Shown in pieces: positions 51,271 through 59,516 of a DNA stretch of 60,124 nucleotides. The first letter of the stretch is position 1; each line of letters starts with the position of its first letter. The position numbers and the translations under genes are program-made. Source of the stretch: Gemmatimonadales bacterium (GTDB lineage Bacteria; Gemmatimonadota; Gemmatimonadetes; Palauibacterales; Palauibacteraceae); the NCBI GenBank assembly GCA_009840115.1, contig VXOJ01000021.1, forward strand, positions 1-60,124, read 5' to 3'. The notes beneath the pieces are model-generated. The model was given only the letters and a program-made list of their open reading frames with translations, was not told where the DNA came from and made no database searches.

Positions 51271-51690
51271 CTACGCCGGGTCCGTCTCCGGGTCCGCGGA
51301 GGCATGTGACTTCTCTTCGAGGATCGCCGAGCCGTAGTCCTCGCTGAGGGCGCGCTTGAGGCGATGGCGCTCGTCGTTGAGGCGGTACACCTGACGCGCG
51401 GCTTCGGTGAAGCGCGGACCGAAGTCGTCCGCGCGTTCCAGGCGACGCAGCTCGTCCTCGACGTTCCAGATCCCCCGGTTCACTTCCGTCAGTGCGGCGA
51501 CACGCTCCCTGACGCGGGAAGGCGCGGCCTCGAGCGCTCCGATGGTCCGCGCGCACACGGCCTCGACGTTCGCCAGTTCGGAGTTCACGTTCGAGAGCTT
51601 CCGGCGATCGCGGATGCGGGCCTGTTTCAGTCGCAGGATGGTGATGCGGTCGATGAGTTCGCCGGCGGAGACCGGGATTTCGATATTCAC
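51271..51690 (-). CDS. DUF6165 family protein
   Basis: A 139-residue charged, helical protein: MNIEIPVSAGELIDRITILRLK at the start is the family signature and the rest is likely coiled coil (NVEDELRRLERADDF). ATG start. Function of the family unknown. Divergent from the YchF-like gene with only 29 bases between starts, so their promoters overlap. Confidence 0.8.
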   Translation of the reverse strand: MNIEIPVSAGELIDRITILRLKQARIRDRRKLSNVNSELANVEAVCARTIGALEAAPSRVRERVAALTEVNRGIWNVEDELRRLERADDFGPRFTEAARQVYRLNDERHRLKRALSEDYGSAILEEKSHASADPETDPA

Positions 51691-51719
51691 GCACCGAAGA
51701 TAAGGGGAGAGAGGACGCG

Positions 51720-52760
51720 GTGAAGATAGGGCTCGTGGGGTTCGCGGGCGCCGGCAAGACGACGGTGTTCAACGCTATGACGGGACTCGGCGTCCCGGTC
51801 GGGTTCGGCGGCGAGGTGCGGCTGGGCACGGTGCGGGTCCCGGATGCGCGAATCGACGCCCTCAGCGCCCACCTGTCCCCCCGCAGAACGACGTACGCGG
51901 AGATGCGGTTCTGCGACATTCCGGGGGAGCACGGCGCGGCGAGCAAGGGCCTGTCGCCGCGCGGGCTGCAGCAGATCCGCGATCAGGAGGCGCTCTGCCT
52001 CGTCCTGAGGGACTTCGACAATCCCGCCCTTGCGGACCCGCCGGACGCGGAGGGCGAACTCGAAGCCTTCGCCACGGAATGTCTGCTCTCCGATCTCGAC
52101 ATCGTCGAGCGCCGGCTGGACCGGGCGCGTCGCGAGGGGGCGGATGCCGTCGAGGTCGCCGCTTTTGAACGGGCGCTCGGGGCGCTCGAAGGCGAACAGC
52201 CGCTGCGGACCGTGCCCCGGGCGGAACTGGACCGCGCACCGTTCCGCGGCTACGGCCTCCTCACGGACCGTCCGCTGCTCGCCGTGCTGAACCGCGGCGA
52301 GGATCGCGCCGGGGAAGCGCTGCCGCCGGCGCTCACCGCGCGACTCGCCGCGATGGGGGCCGGCGGCCTCGCGCTGTCCGCGCCCGTCGAGGCGGAGATC
52401 GCCGACCTCGACCCGGAGGACCGGGCCGCCTTCGTGGAGGCGCTCGGCCTGAGCGAACCGGCGCTCGCCCGCTTCATCCGCTCGGCCTACGGGCTCCTCG
52501 ATCTCATCTCCTTCTTCACCGCCGCCCCCGCCGAAGTCCGCGCCTGGACGATCCGGCGGGGCACGCACGCCCGGCGGGCGGCGGGCCGCGTCCACTCCGA
52601 CATGGAACGCGGCTTCATCCGCGTGGAGGTCATCCCCTACGAGGTGTTCGCGAAGTACGGCTCCGAACAGGCCGTGAAGGAGGCGGGCCTGCTGCGGGTC
52701 GAGGGCAGGGACTATGTCGTCGAGGACGGCGACATCCTCCACATCCGCTTCAACGTCTGA
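51720..52760 (+). CDS. YchF/DUF933-type P-loop NTPase with TGS domain
   Basis: A 346-residue NTPase starting at GTG 51720. G1 is GFAGAGKTT, G3 CDIPGEH, and the G4 position reads NRGE, the NxxE form that gives YchF proteins ATP rather than GTP preference. The C-terminal DUF933/TGS region holds ISFFTAAPAEVRAWTI and the ending VVEDGDILHIRFNV. It lacks some of YchF's usual coiled-coil segment and is shorter than most, so it is a diverged relative; ribosome binding is plausible. Confidence 0.88.
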   Translation: MKIGLVGFAGAGKTTVFNAMTGLGVPVGFGGEVRLGTVRVPDARIDALSAHLSPRRTTYAEMRFCDIPGEHGAASKGLSPRGLQQIRDQEALCLVLRDFDNPALADPPDAEGELEAFATECLLSDLDIVERRLDRARREGADAVEVAAFERALGALEGEQPLRTVPRAELDRAPFRGYGLLTDRPLLAVLNRGEDRAGEALPPALTARLAAMGAGGLALSAPVEAEIADLDPEDRAAFVEALGLSEPALARFIRSAYGLLDLISFFTAAPAEVRAWTIRRGTHARRAAGRVHSDMERGFIRVEVIPYEVFAKYGSEQAVKEAGLLRVEGRDYVVEDGDILHIRFNV

Positions 52761-52781
52761 CCCGACGTCCCGCCCGGAGCC

Positions 52782-53858
52782 CTACCCTTCCAGCAGCGTC
52801 TCGATGTGGGCGGCGGTGGCGAGGGCGGTGCCGTCGAGGTTGTAGCCGCCCTCCAGCAGCGAGACGACGCGCCCCTCGCAGCAGGCGTCCGCGTAGTCCA
52901 TCGCGGTCCGCGTCATGCGCCGGAAGGCGTCGTCCGTAAGCGCGAAGCAGCCCAGGAGGTCGTCGACCCGGCTGTCGAAGCCCGCCGAGAGGATCACGAA
53001 GTCCGGGTCGAAGGCGGCGACGGCCGGCGAGAGCGTGTCGTCCCAGTGGCCCAGCATGTCGGCGTCCGTGGCGCCGCAGTCGAGGTGCACGTTGATGTTG
53101 AGGCCGCTTCCCTCGCCTTCGCCGGTGAGGGCCGGGTCGCCCGTGCGCGGATAGGCGGCCCAGTCGTGGGCGGAGAAGAAGAGCACGGACGGATCCTCGT
53201 AAAAGGCGTTCTGCGTCGCGTTCCCGTGGTGGTAGTCCCAGTCGATGACGAGGACCCGCTCGAAGCCGTGCACTCGCTGGGCGTACCTCGCGGCCACGGC
53301 GGCGTTGCTGTAGTAGCAGAAACCCTCCTCCGCGCCGGTGTTGTTCGCGTGGTGGCCGGGAGGGCGGATGGCGCAGAACGCGTTCCGCACCTGCCCGGCG
53401 ACGACCGCATCGATCGCGGTCAGCGCGCCGGACACGGCGAGTTCCGCGACCGGCCCGGAGACGTCGAGTTCGCGGATCGAGGCCACGTGCTCCGGCGTGT
53501 GGTGCGCCTCGATGTGCGGCATCGCCTCGGCGGCGGGAGCGAGCGGCACCGTGGCTTCGTCCAGCCCCCGCGCGACGAGTTCCTGCCGGATGCGCACGAG
53601 GCGGTCGGGAATCTCCGGCGGGCGTCCGCCGTCCGGCCGGATCAGGACGTGGTCCAGGTAGCGATCGTCCCAAACGAGTCCGGTCCCCGTCGCCGTGCCG
53701 CGCGCCGGGTTGCGCGAGACGCCCTCCGACTCCCCCGCCTCGGGGGCCTCCCGGCAGGCCCAGGCGGTGGCCGGAAGCAGGCCGAGGCCCGCGACACCCA
53801 GGGCGGCCTCCTCGACGAACTTCCTTCGCGTGCGGGCGAAATCTCTCGGCGTGCGCAT
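52782..53858 (-). CDS. Exported histone-deacetylase-fold hydrolase
   Basis: A 358-residue protein of the HDAC/acetoin-utilisation family. Catalytic and zinc residues are intact: RPPGHHA, DWDYHHGNATQ, SAGFDSRVDD and LEGGYN. The N-terminus is a twin-arginine-like signal (RRKFVEEAALGVAGLG) ending in a possible lipobox ATAWAC, so the enzyme is predicted to work outside the cytoplasm, unlike most of its family. Likely deacetylates a polyamine, sugar or peptide amide. ATG start; divergent from the HpcH-like gene. Confidence 0.9.
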   Translation of the reverse strand: MRTPRDFARTRRKFVEEAALGVAGLGLLPATAWACREAPEAGESEGVSRNPARGTATGTGLVWDDRYLDHVLIRPDGGRPPEIPDRLVRIRQELVARGLDEATVPLAPAAEAMPHIEAHHTPEHVASIRELDVSGPVAELAVSGALTAIDAVVAGQVRNAFCAIRPPGHHANNTGAEEGFCYYSNAAVAARYAQRVHGFERVLVIDWDYHHGNATQNAFYEDPSVLFFSAHDWAAYPRTGDPALTGEGEGSGLNINVHLDCGATDADMLGHWDDTLSPAVAAFDPDFVILSAGFDSRVDDLLGCFALTDDAFRRMTRTAMDYADACCEGRVVSLLEGGYNLDGTALATAAHIETLLEG

Positions 53859-53972
53859 GGCGGGACCCCCTTTCCTGAAACTAGACTAATCGAGGCTTGA
53901 CATGGGTCGCGAGTGCCGTCGCGAGAACCCGTCGCGTGCGCTTGACCGGCCCCCCTGACCTTGAGGTATCCC

Positions 53973-54821
53973 ATGGCTGCCGGAAACACGCACAGGAACC
54001 CTCCCCTCCGCGCCCTACTCCTGCTGGGGAGCGTCGCGGGAGGCATCGCCCTCTTCCACGGTTGCGGCGGAACGCCGGGAGAGGAGGAGACCGAAGCCAT
54101 GGCGGAGCCCGAGGAGGCCGCGGACACGCGGATCGTGGACCGACTCGCCGCGGGGGATGTGATCTTCGGCCTCTTCTCCGGCGATCACACGCCCGAGGCC
54201 GGCGCCGCCATGGCCGCGAACCGTCCGCTCGACTTCGTGTTCTACTCGCTGGAGTCCGGCCCCTTCGACATTCCCGCGCTCGAGGGTTACGCCGCCGGGA
54301 TGGCCGAGGCTGCGGGCCACGACGCGCCGCACCCGATGCTGCTGCGGATCCCCCCGATCCGGGATGGGCATGACGAGGCGCGGGATCGTGCCGCGCAGGG
54401 TCTGGCGACCGGCGTCTCCGGCATCGTCTACCCCCACGTCGAGACCGCCGAGGAAGCGGCCCTCTCCGTCGACGCGCTCGGCGAAGCCGCCTGGCCGAGC
54501 AATCCCGACGGCCACCTGATCAGCTTCCTCCTCATCGAGGACCAGATCGGGATCGACAACGTGCGGGAGATCGTCTCCACCCCCGGCGTCAGCGCCGTCT
54601 CCCCCGGGCCGGGCGACCTCCGGCGCGTCTACGACGGAGACATGGAGAAAGTGGAGGAGGCGATCCAGATCGTGCTCGCCGCCTGTCTGGAGTTCGACGT
54701 GCCGTGCGGGATCACGGCCGGAGTGGACGACATCGCCATGCGGATCGATCAGGGGTTCCGCGTGTTCATCGTCACCCAGCCGGACGCCGTCGCCGTCGGA
54801 ATGGCCGCCGCCGACCGCTAG
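53973..54821 (+). CDS. Exported HpcH/HpaI-fold lipoprotein with altered active site
   Basis: A 282-residue protein with ATG at 53973 and GAGGT upstream. Signal peptide and lipobox LFHGC (C32), then an acidic linker and the aldolase TIM barrel (VIFGLFSGDHTPEAG, GVSGIVYPHVETAEEA). In active aldolases the second beta-strand reads roughly DxEH; here it is SLESGPF, replacing the catalytic Asp and His, while the Arg of LLRIPP remains. Nine bases before the S10 peptidase gene, so co-transcribed. Confidence 0.82.
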   Translation: MAAGNTHRNPPLRALLLLGSVAGGIALFHGCGGTPGEEETEAMAEPEEAADTRIVDRLAAGDVIFGLFSGDHTPEAGAAMAANRPLDFVFYSLESGPFDIPALEGYAAGMAEAAGHDAPHPMLLRIPPIRDGHDEARDRAAQGLATGVSGIVYPHVETAEEAALSVDALGEAAWPSNPDGHLISFLLIEDQIGIDNVREIVSTPGVSAVSPGPGDLRRVYDGDMEKVEEAIQIVLAACLEFDVPCGITAGVDDIAMRIDQGFRVFIVTQPDAVAVGMAAADR

Positions 54822-54829
54822 GAGGAAAG

Positions 54830-56359
54830 ATGAAGTCGCTCAGCCTGATCACACCGGTCCTCGCGCTCGGCCTGCTGCCCGCGGGCGCGCTCGCACAGGA
54901 AGGCTCCGAAAACGGAAACGAACCCGAGCCTTCGCGCTGGGAGTCGAACCATTCCATCGTCGTGGACGGGGAGACCGTCGAATACCGGGCCGTCGTCGGC
55001 AGCGTCATCCTCCGCGACAACGAGGAGAACGCGACGGGAGAACTCTTCTACACGGGCTACTTCCGGACGAACGGGGGCGATCCCTCCACGCGCCCCATCA
55101 TCTTCGCCTACAACGGGGGGCCGGGGTCCGCCTCCTTCTGGCTCCACATGGGGATCATGGGACCGCGCCGCGTGGTCACGCCCAACGTGGGGCAGCAGGC
55201 GCCGCCGCCGTACCCGCTCGTCGACAACGGCCACACGGTGCTCGACATCGCGGACGTCGTGATGGTGGACCCGATCGGGACGGGGTTCAGCCGTCCCGCG
55301 GGCGACGCCGACGGGACCGATTTCTGGGGGATGGACGAGGATGCCGCCTCCCTCACTCAGTTCATCCGCCGTTTTCTGAGCGAGAACGACCGCTGGAACG
55401 CGCCGCGCTACATCCTCGGCGAGAGCTACGGCACGACGCGTTCGGTGCTGCTTGCGCGCCACCTCCAGGGCGCGAACATCGACCTCAACGGGATCGTGCT
55501 CGTCTCCGCCGTCATCGACTTCAACACGCTCCAGTTTCCGCCGGCGTCGCACATCGGGTTCATCACCAACCTCCCGTCCTATGCCGTCGTGGCGGAGTAC
55601 CACGACAAGCTCCCGGGCGGACGGCCCGACGACCTCCAGGCGTTCATGAAGGAGGTCGAGGCGTGGGCGCTGACGGACTACGCGCAGACGCTGCTCGCGG
55701 GCACGACGGTGGATCCGGCCCAGCGCGCCCGGGTGCTGCGGCAGATGCACGAGTACACGGGCCTGTCGATGGACTTCCTCGAGCGGGCCGACCTGCGCGT
55801 CTCGGCGCCCGAGTTCGAGAAGGAATTGCTGCGCGACGAGGGGGTCACGGTGGCCCGCCTCGACGCCCGCTTCACCGGGCCCACGGGCGACCTGCTCGAG
55901 ACGACGCCGGGGCACGACGCCCAGTCCTCGGCGATCAGCTCGGCCTACACGTCGTTGTTCAACACGTACGTGCGCGACGAACTCGGCTACGACGGCGACC
56001 GCGAATACTGGCCCAGCGGGATGGCGCGCCCCTGGAACTGGGAGCGGCAGGGCGGGCGCCGCGGACCCTTCGGCGGTTCGGCGCTGAACGTGGGACCCGA
56101 CCTCGCCGAAGCGCTCGAACGCAACCCGCGCCTCGAGGTCCTGCTCATCAACGGGATCTACGACCTCGCGACGCCCTACTTCCCCATCGTGTGGTCACTG
56201 GAGCAACTGGGCCTGGCGCCGGATCTGCGCGACAACATCACGCGCGACGACTTCGCCGCCGGCCACATGATGTACGTGGAGGAGAGCCTGCTCCCGCAGT
56301 GGCGAGAGACGCTCGCGACCTTCATCACCCGCACATCCGGAAGCAGCCTCGTCCCGTAG
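54830..56359 (+). CDS. Exported S10 serine carboxypeptidase
   Basis: A 509-residue peptidase with GGAGGAAAG just before the ATG; signal peptide ends AGALAQ. Catalytic triad: Ser in GESYGTTR, Asp in NGIYDLATPY, His in AAGHMMY; the oxyanion region is YNGGPGSASFW. Removes C-terminal amino acids from peptides outside the cytoplasm. Followed by 128 bases with no convincing feature before the defence-type genes. Confidence 0.92.
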   Translation: MKSLSLITPVLALGLLPAGALAQEGSENGNEPEPSRWESNHSIVVDGETVEYRAVVGSVILRDNEENATGELFYTGYFRTNGGDPSTRPIIFAYNGGPGSASFWLHMGIMGPRRVVTPNVGQQAPPPYPLVDNGHTVLDIADVVMVDPIGTGFSRPAGDADGTDFWGMDEDAASLTQFIRRFLSENDRWNAPRYILGESYGTTRSVLLARHLQGANIDLNGIVLVSAVIDFNTLQFPPASHIGFITNLPSYAVVAEYHDKLPGGRPDDLQAFMKEVEAWALTDYAQTLLAGTTVDPAQRARVLRQMHEYTGLSMDFLERADLRVSAPEFEKELLRDEGVTVARLDARFTGPTGDLLETTPGHDAQSSAISSAYTSLFNTYVRDELGYDGDREYWPSGMARPWNWERQGGRRGPFGGSALNVGPDLAEALERNPRLEVLLINGIYDLATPYFPIVWSLEQLGLAPDLRDNITRDDFAAGHMMYVEESLLPQWRETLATFITRTSGSSLVP

Positions 56360-56487
56360 CGCACGTCCGGTGAACGAGGGTCAGGGAGCGTAAACGACCG
56401 CCGTCGAGAAGGACGGTAGCAAGTGCTGCGAGCCAGAAAGATCGTTCCATCCGATACATGACGAGATCGGGGACAGTGCAGTAGGGT

Positions 56488-57261
56488 ATGCCGACGACAC
56501 GAGACTCCGAAGACATCCGCCGCGAGTACGAACAGAAGCTTGGACAGGAGTTCGGTGGGCTGTTCTGGCACTTGTGGAACGACTGGGCGAACGCGCGGCT
56601 CGCATACAAAGAGTTCGATGAGTTGTTCGGGGAGGCGCATTCGGCTCGGCCGCTCGCCGCGATGGCACCGCTGTTCACAGGTGACATTCTGCGGACACTC
56701 GCACGCTCTCTCATCCTCGACATCTCACGTCTCACAGACCCTCCGGGCTCCGGCCAACGCCGGAACATCACCATACACGCCATCCCGACGCACATCGCCG
56801 GGCATGTACTGCTTCTTCGGGAAGTGAAAGGCCTAATCGACGTGGCCGATGACAAGGCCACGTTCGCTCGGACGATGCGCGACAAACAACTGGCTCACCG
56901 GGATCTGCTGGAAGCGGAATACCCACGGGGCGTGAACGCCTCGGAGATCCTTACGAAAGCCGATGAGGCCATCTCGGCCATACACGGCGTTCTTGCCGCT
57001 GTAGGTCACGCCCTGCTGGATTCGGATATGATGGACGACATCGTGTACGAACCTCGGGCGCGAGCGCTCACCGTACGGATCGAGACGCTGATCGAACTTG
57101 CCCGCTTCGTCGATTCGCGAATCCAGCCCAAGGATACCAGAGCTTCAAGCTACATCGAGGCTTTCAACAAGCTCTTCAACGTTCCCCCAGGCGAGGGGAT
57201 GGCCGCAGCTCGGATAGCCGCGCACTTGTGGCGGGAGGCTGGTCGTCTAGACAGCGTTTAG
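56488..57261 (+). CDS. AbiU2-like HEPN domain protein
   Basis: A 257-residue, mostly helical protein. RDKQLAHRD near residue 130 fits the R-x4-6-H motif of HEPN ribonucleases and the AbiU2-type consensus. AbiU2 proteins belong to abortive-infection systems; a partner gene is often needed. ATG start chosen as the first in frame; codon use is less GC-biased than in the left part of the window. The assignment rests on motif recognition only. Confidence 0.55.
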   Translation: MPTTRDSEDIRREYEQKLGQEFGGLFWHLWNDWANARLAYKEFDELFGEAHSARPLAAMAPLFTGDILRTLARSLILDISRLTDPPGSGQRRNITIHAIPTHIAGHVLLLREVKGLIDVADDKATFARTMRDKQLAHRDLLEAEYPRGVNASEILTKADEAISAIHGVLAAVGHALLDSDMMDDIVYEPRARALTVRIETLIELARFVDSRIQPKDTRASSYIEAFNKLFNVPPGEGMAAARIAAHLWREAGRLDSV

Positions 57262-57419
57262 TTAGAAGGGGTAGGCAATGCCCCCCGCTACCTCAGTCAT
57301 GTTCCACCTGCCGCTCCCGTATCTACCGAGACCTTACCCGCCACTTCATGCCAGCCAGCGAATCCGTCGGTCTATAGTGCGCGATATCACGGATGCTCCC
57401 AACGTCCAGGACGGCCGCA

Positions 57420-58034
57420 TCACCACCGTCGGTATGGGTGTTTCAGCACCAAGCGATGTTCCCGCTGCTTCTCAAACCTGCTCGCCTTCCAGAATACCGG
57501 CCTGACCGAATCACGCCCCCACGTAAAATGGTCTCTGGGATACGTGTGGTAATACTGCACTTCGCCTCGCCAAAACTGAAACCCTTGAAGTGAGGCCGCG
57601 GCTTCGGCACGTCGCATGAATTCCATACAATCGCGAACGAGAACAGCGTGGCGACCCATCTTGCGACATTCACGCAATGACTCCGCAACAGCGTTCTTTA
57701 TCTGACTGATTAGCTCAGGGCCTGTAACTGGTGGGGCTACAATGAACGCTGTCATGCAGAAAAGATTCAATGCGTCGAGATGGGGATAGTTAAGCCGCGG
57801 CGGCCCAACCATACCTTCGATCTTGTGCCACTCGCCGTCGTCCGCACGAACTTCCATCTCCGCACCTTCCCAAAGAACTCCGCCCTCGTCCGGGTCACCC
57901 CTCCCTGCCTCCTCAAGCTCTCGGAAGTATCTTACGCGATTGCAATACAGTCGTCCGCCGAGGAAATCCTCGGCGTATTTCATCTTATCGTAGAATTTTA
58001 CTAACAACACCCAACTACCTTCATTGCCAACCAT
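57420..58034 (-). CDS. Hypothetical protein in defence-type context
   Basis: A 204-residue protein, ATG at 58034. The start (WVLLVKFYDKMKYAEDFLGG) and end (VFWKASRFEKQREHRLVL) faintly resemble DUF2971-type proteins found in phage-defence neighbourhoods; I cannot confirm this. Rich in aromatic and charged residues, no signal peptide or membrane helix. Convergent with the AbiU2-like gene; the 158-base gap between them holds nothing I can support. Confidence 0.6.
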   Translation of the reverse strand: MVGNEGSWVLLVKFYDKMKYAEDFLGGRLYCNRVRYFRELEEAGRGDPDEGGVLWEGAEMEVRADDGEWHKIEGMVGPPRLNYPHLDALNLFCMTAFIVAPPVTGPELISQIKNAVAESLRECRKMGRHAVLVRDCMEFMRRAEAAASLQGFQFWRGEVQYYHTYPRDHFTWGRDSVRPVFWKASRFEKQREHRLVLKHPYRRW

Positions 58035-58062
58035 TTATCGTTCCTCGAGCGTAGCGCCAGCT

Positions 58063-58617
58063 CTAGTTCTCTTCATCTGTGCGTACTACGCCGGTAATTC
58101 CATCTATCGAGAATGCGGTACTCGGTTCACCGCGAGCGATGACGACAATTGCGACCGGCCACTCACGCGAATCACTCGAATCCATCCTGCGTAGCTCTAC
58201 CTTGGCGTAAACGGACCACCCAGCGTCCGAAAGTCCCGTGAGTCGTTCTCCGAGGTGGGCGGTCGCGTGGGCGTGATCGAGCGGATCCAGGTCCCGCCAA
58301 ATGTCGGACCAGTCACATAGCTCTTTCTGGAAGCCGCCTACCAATTCGATGTCGTCTGGATCCAGATCGTCGTTATGGAGCTCGATGCCATAAACGTGGT
58401 GGAGCATTTGCGTAAGCTCCGACGCCGATGTGATCCGCGGAATCTGAGCTTCCTTAGCGTTCTTCGCGTGTTCTTCGTGTTCTGCAACAAGTCGTTCAAG
58501 GCGTTCTGGGTCGACGACACGAAGCAGGTCGGCCGCCACAGCGTCAATCCCATTGGGCGGCGAAGCGGTCAGCCAACGTGGGCGAGAATCGGCGGATGTC
58601 GTCAGCGTCGACACCAT
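58063..58617 (-). CDS. Downstream part of a split TIR protein (or separate overlapping gene)
   Basis: A 184-codon frame overlapping the TIR gene by 74 bases in the +1 frame. From GIDAVAADLLRVVDPERLERL onward it reads as the natural continuation of the TIR domain, while its first 21 residues look like out-of-frame noise. The remainder has a short coiled region and a beta-rich end (WSVYAKVELRRMD, EWPVAIVVIARG). Either the C-terminal half of a frameshifted gene or a translationally coupled partner. No family recognised for the C-terminal domain. Confidence 0.6.
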   Translation of the reverse strand: MVSTLTTSADSRPRWLTASPPNGIDAVAADLLRVVDPERLERLVAEHEEHAKNAKEAQIPRITSASELTQMLHHVYGIELHNDDLDPDDIELVGGFQKELCDWSDIWRDLDPLDHAHATAHLGERLTGLSDAGWSVYAKVELRRMDSSDSREWPVAIVVIARGEPSTAFSIDGITGVVRTDEEN

Positions 58618-58921
58618 ACCACACAGGGAGAATCACCTTCCGTCCATCGTGCTCTCGATTGGCTAACCCGTCCAATTCACGTTGTGGATATTCTTTCGCT
58701 AAAAAATCCGGAGACAGGATCACGATGCCGTAACGACACTTGGCCAGACCTTCGTCGATCTTTCTTCGGATGCGATCACCAATCCGCAGCTCCGTTCGGT
58801 CCATCCAGACTCGGAGATCAAGTTCGGCGAGCAGCTGGGCTAACGGATGGGCGACAGCCTCACCATCCTCGGAAGCATAGGAAACGAAGACATCCCACTC
58901 CTGCAACTCTTTCCTCGTCAT
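58544..58921 (-). CDS. TIR domain protein, N-terminal part
   Basis: A 125-residue TIR domain: WDVFVSYASEDGEAVAHPL at the N-terminus, LRVWMDRTELRIGDRIRRKIDEGL (box-2-like), the conserved YGIVILSPDFL and the late FSP...LADRF. A glutamate suited to NADase catalysis is present near RRKIDEGL. Ends abruptly at AAQWD, where homologues usually continue. Removing one base of the CCC run at the end would fuse it to the frame at 58063. ATG start. Confidence 0.85.
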   Translation of the reverse strand: MTRKELQEWDVFVSYASEDGEAVAHPLAQLLAELDLRVWMDRTELRIGDRIRRKIDEGLAKCRYGIVILSPDFLAKEYPQRELDGLANREHDGRKVILPVWYGVDADDIRRFSPTLADRFAAQWD

Positions 58922-58988
58922 GCAGAATCCTCAGTTAGCTCGTAAGGCCGCCGCCGGTCTGCGCCGACCCATCGGGCAGGTCGCTTCC

Positions 58989-59516
58989 TTATCCGAGCCC
59001 GCCTACGTCAACCAATTCCTGGACGGCAGTTCGGAAGCCCGCCTTCACGTTGTCGATGTCACGTCGGTGGGCGATGAAACGGCGCACGTGGGCCGAATTG
59101 TCACCGAGGCTCTTGACGTCAGACAGCGCTCTTCTGGTTACCCTGCTTAGGTTCCACGCGGGATCGCCGGTCACCTTTCCGACCAACCGTTCGAGCGGCA
59201 GGAAGTTGCCTGAAGCGTCCTTGATCTTTTCGACCATCCGTCGCTCCTCAAACACTTCGATGATGAGGCTCTCGACGAGGCGTCTCATCATGACGGCACA
59301 CGCATCATACCAGCCGTGCTCATACGAGCCGTTGATCTGATGAGTGAGTGTTTCCAGGTAGCTTCGCGTCCCGCGCACTACCGAGAAGGGTAGAATCCGC
59401 TGGGTCGTGGAGACGGTCCCCTGCTCCGGCGGCAGCCGCAGGTCGTGCGTGTCGGCTGCAAGGCTCTTCAAGAGGGCAAGCCCCGCCTTGGCAGCCTCGG
59501 GGTTACTGCCCTTCAT
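58989..59516 (-). CDS. Partner protein of the DUF5343 gene (DUF4145-like helical protein)
   Basis: A 175-residue protein, ATG at 59516, overlapping the stop of the DUF5343 gene by 14 bases. Mostly helical, with DACAVMMRRLVESLIIEVFEE and a late SDVKSLGDNSAHVRRF reminiscent of DUF4145/HEPN-like proteins. From memory this gene follows DUF5343 in other genomes, often inside defence islands; not checked. Function unknown. Confidence 0.65.
   Translation of the reverse strand: MKGSNPEAAKAGLALLKSLAADTHDLRLPPEQGTVSTTQRILPFSVVRGTRSYLETLTHQINGSYEHGWYDACAVMMRRLVESLIIEVFEERRMVEKIKDASGNFLPLERLVGKVTGDPAWNLSRVTRRALSDVKSLGDNSAHVRRFIAHRRDIDNVKAGFRTAVQELVDVGGLG

Noticed and set aside
57274..57294. GGTAG...CTACC hairpin after the AbiU2-like gene
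   Set aside because: Only five base pairs and no T-run; not convincing as a terminator.
57278..57505. A 75-codon plus-strand frame in the gap after the AbiU2-like gene
   Set aside because: No ribosome site, no recognisable motif, and most of it lies antisense to the gene at 57420.
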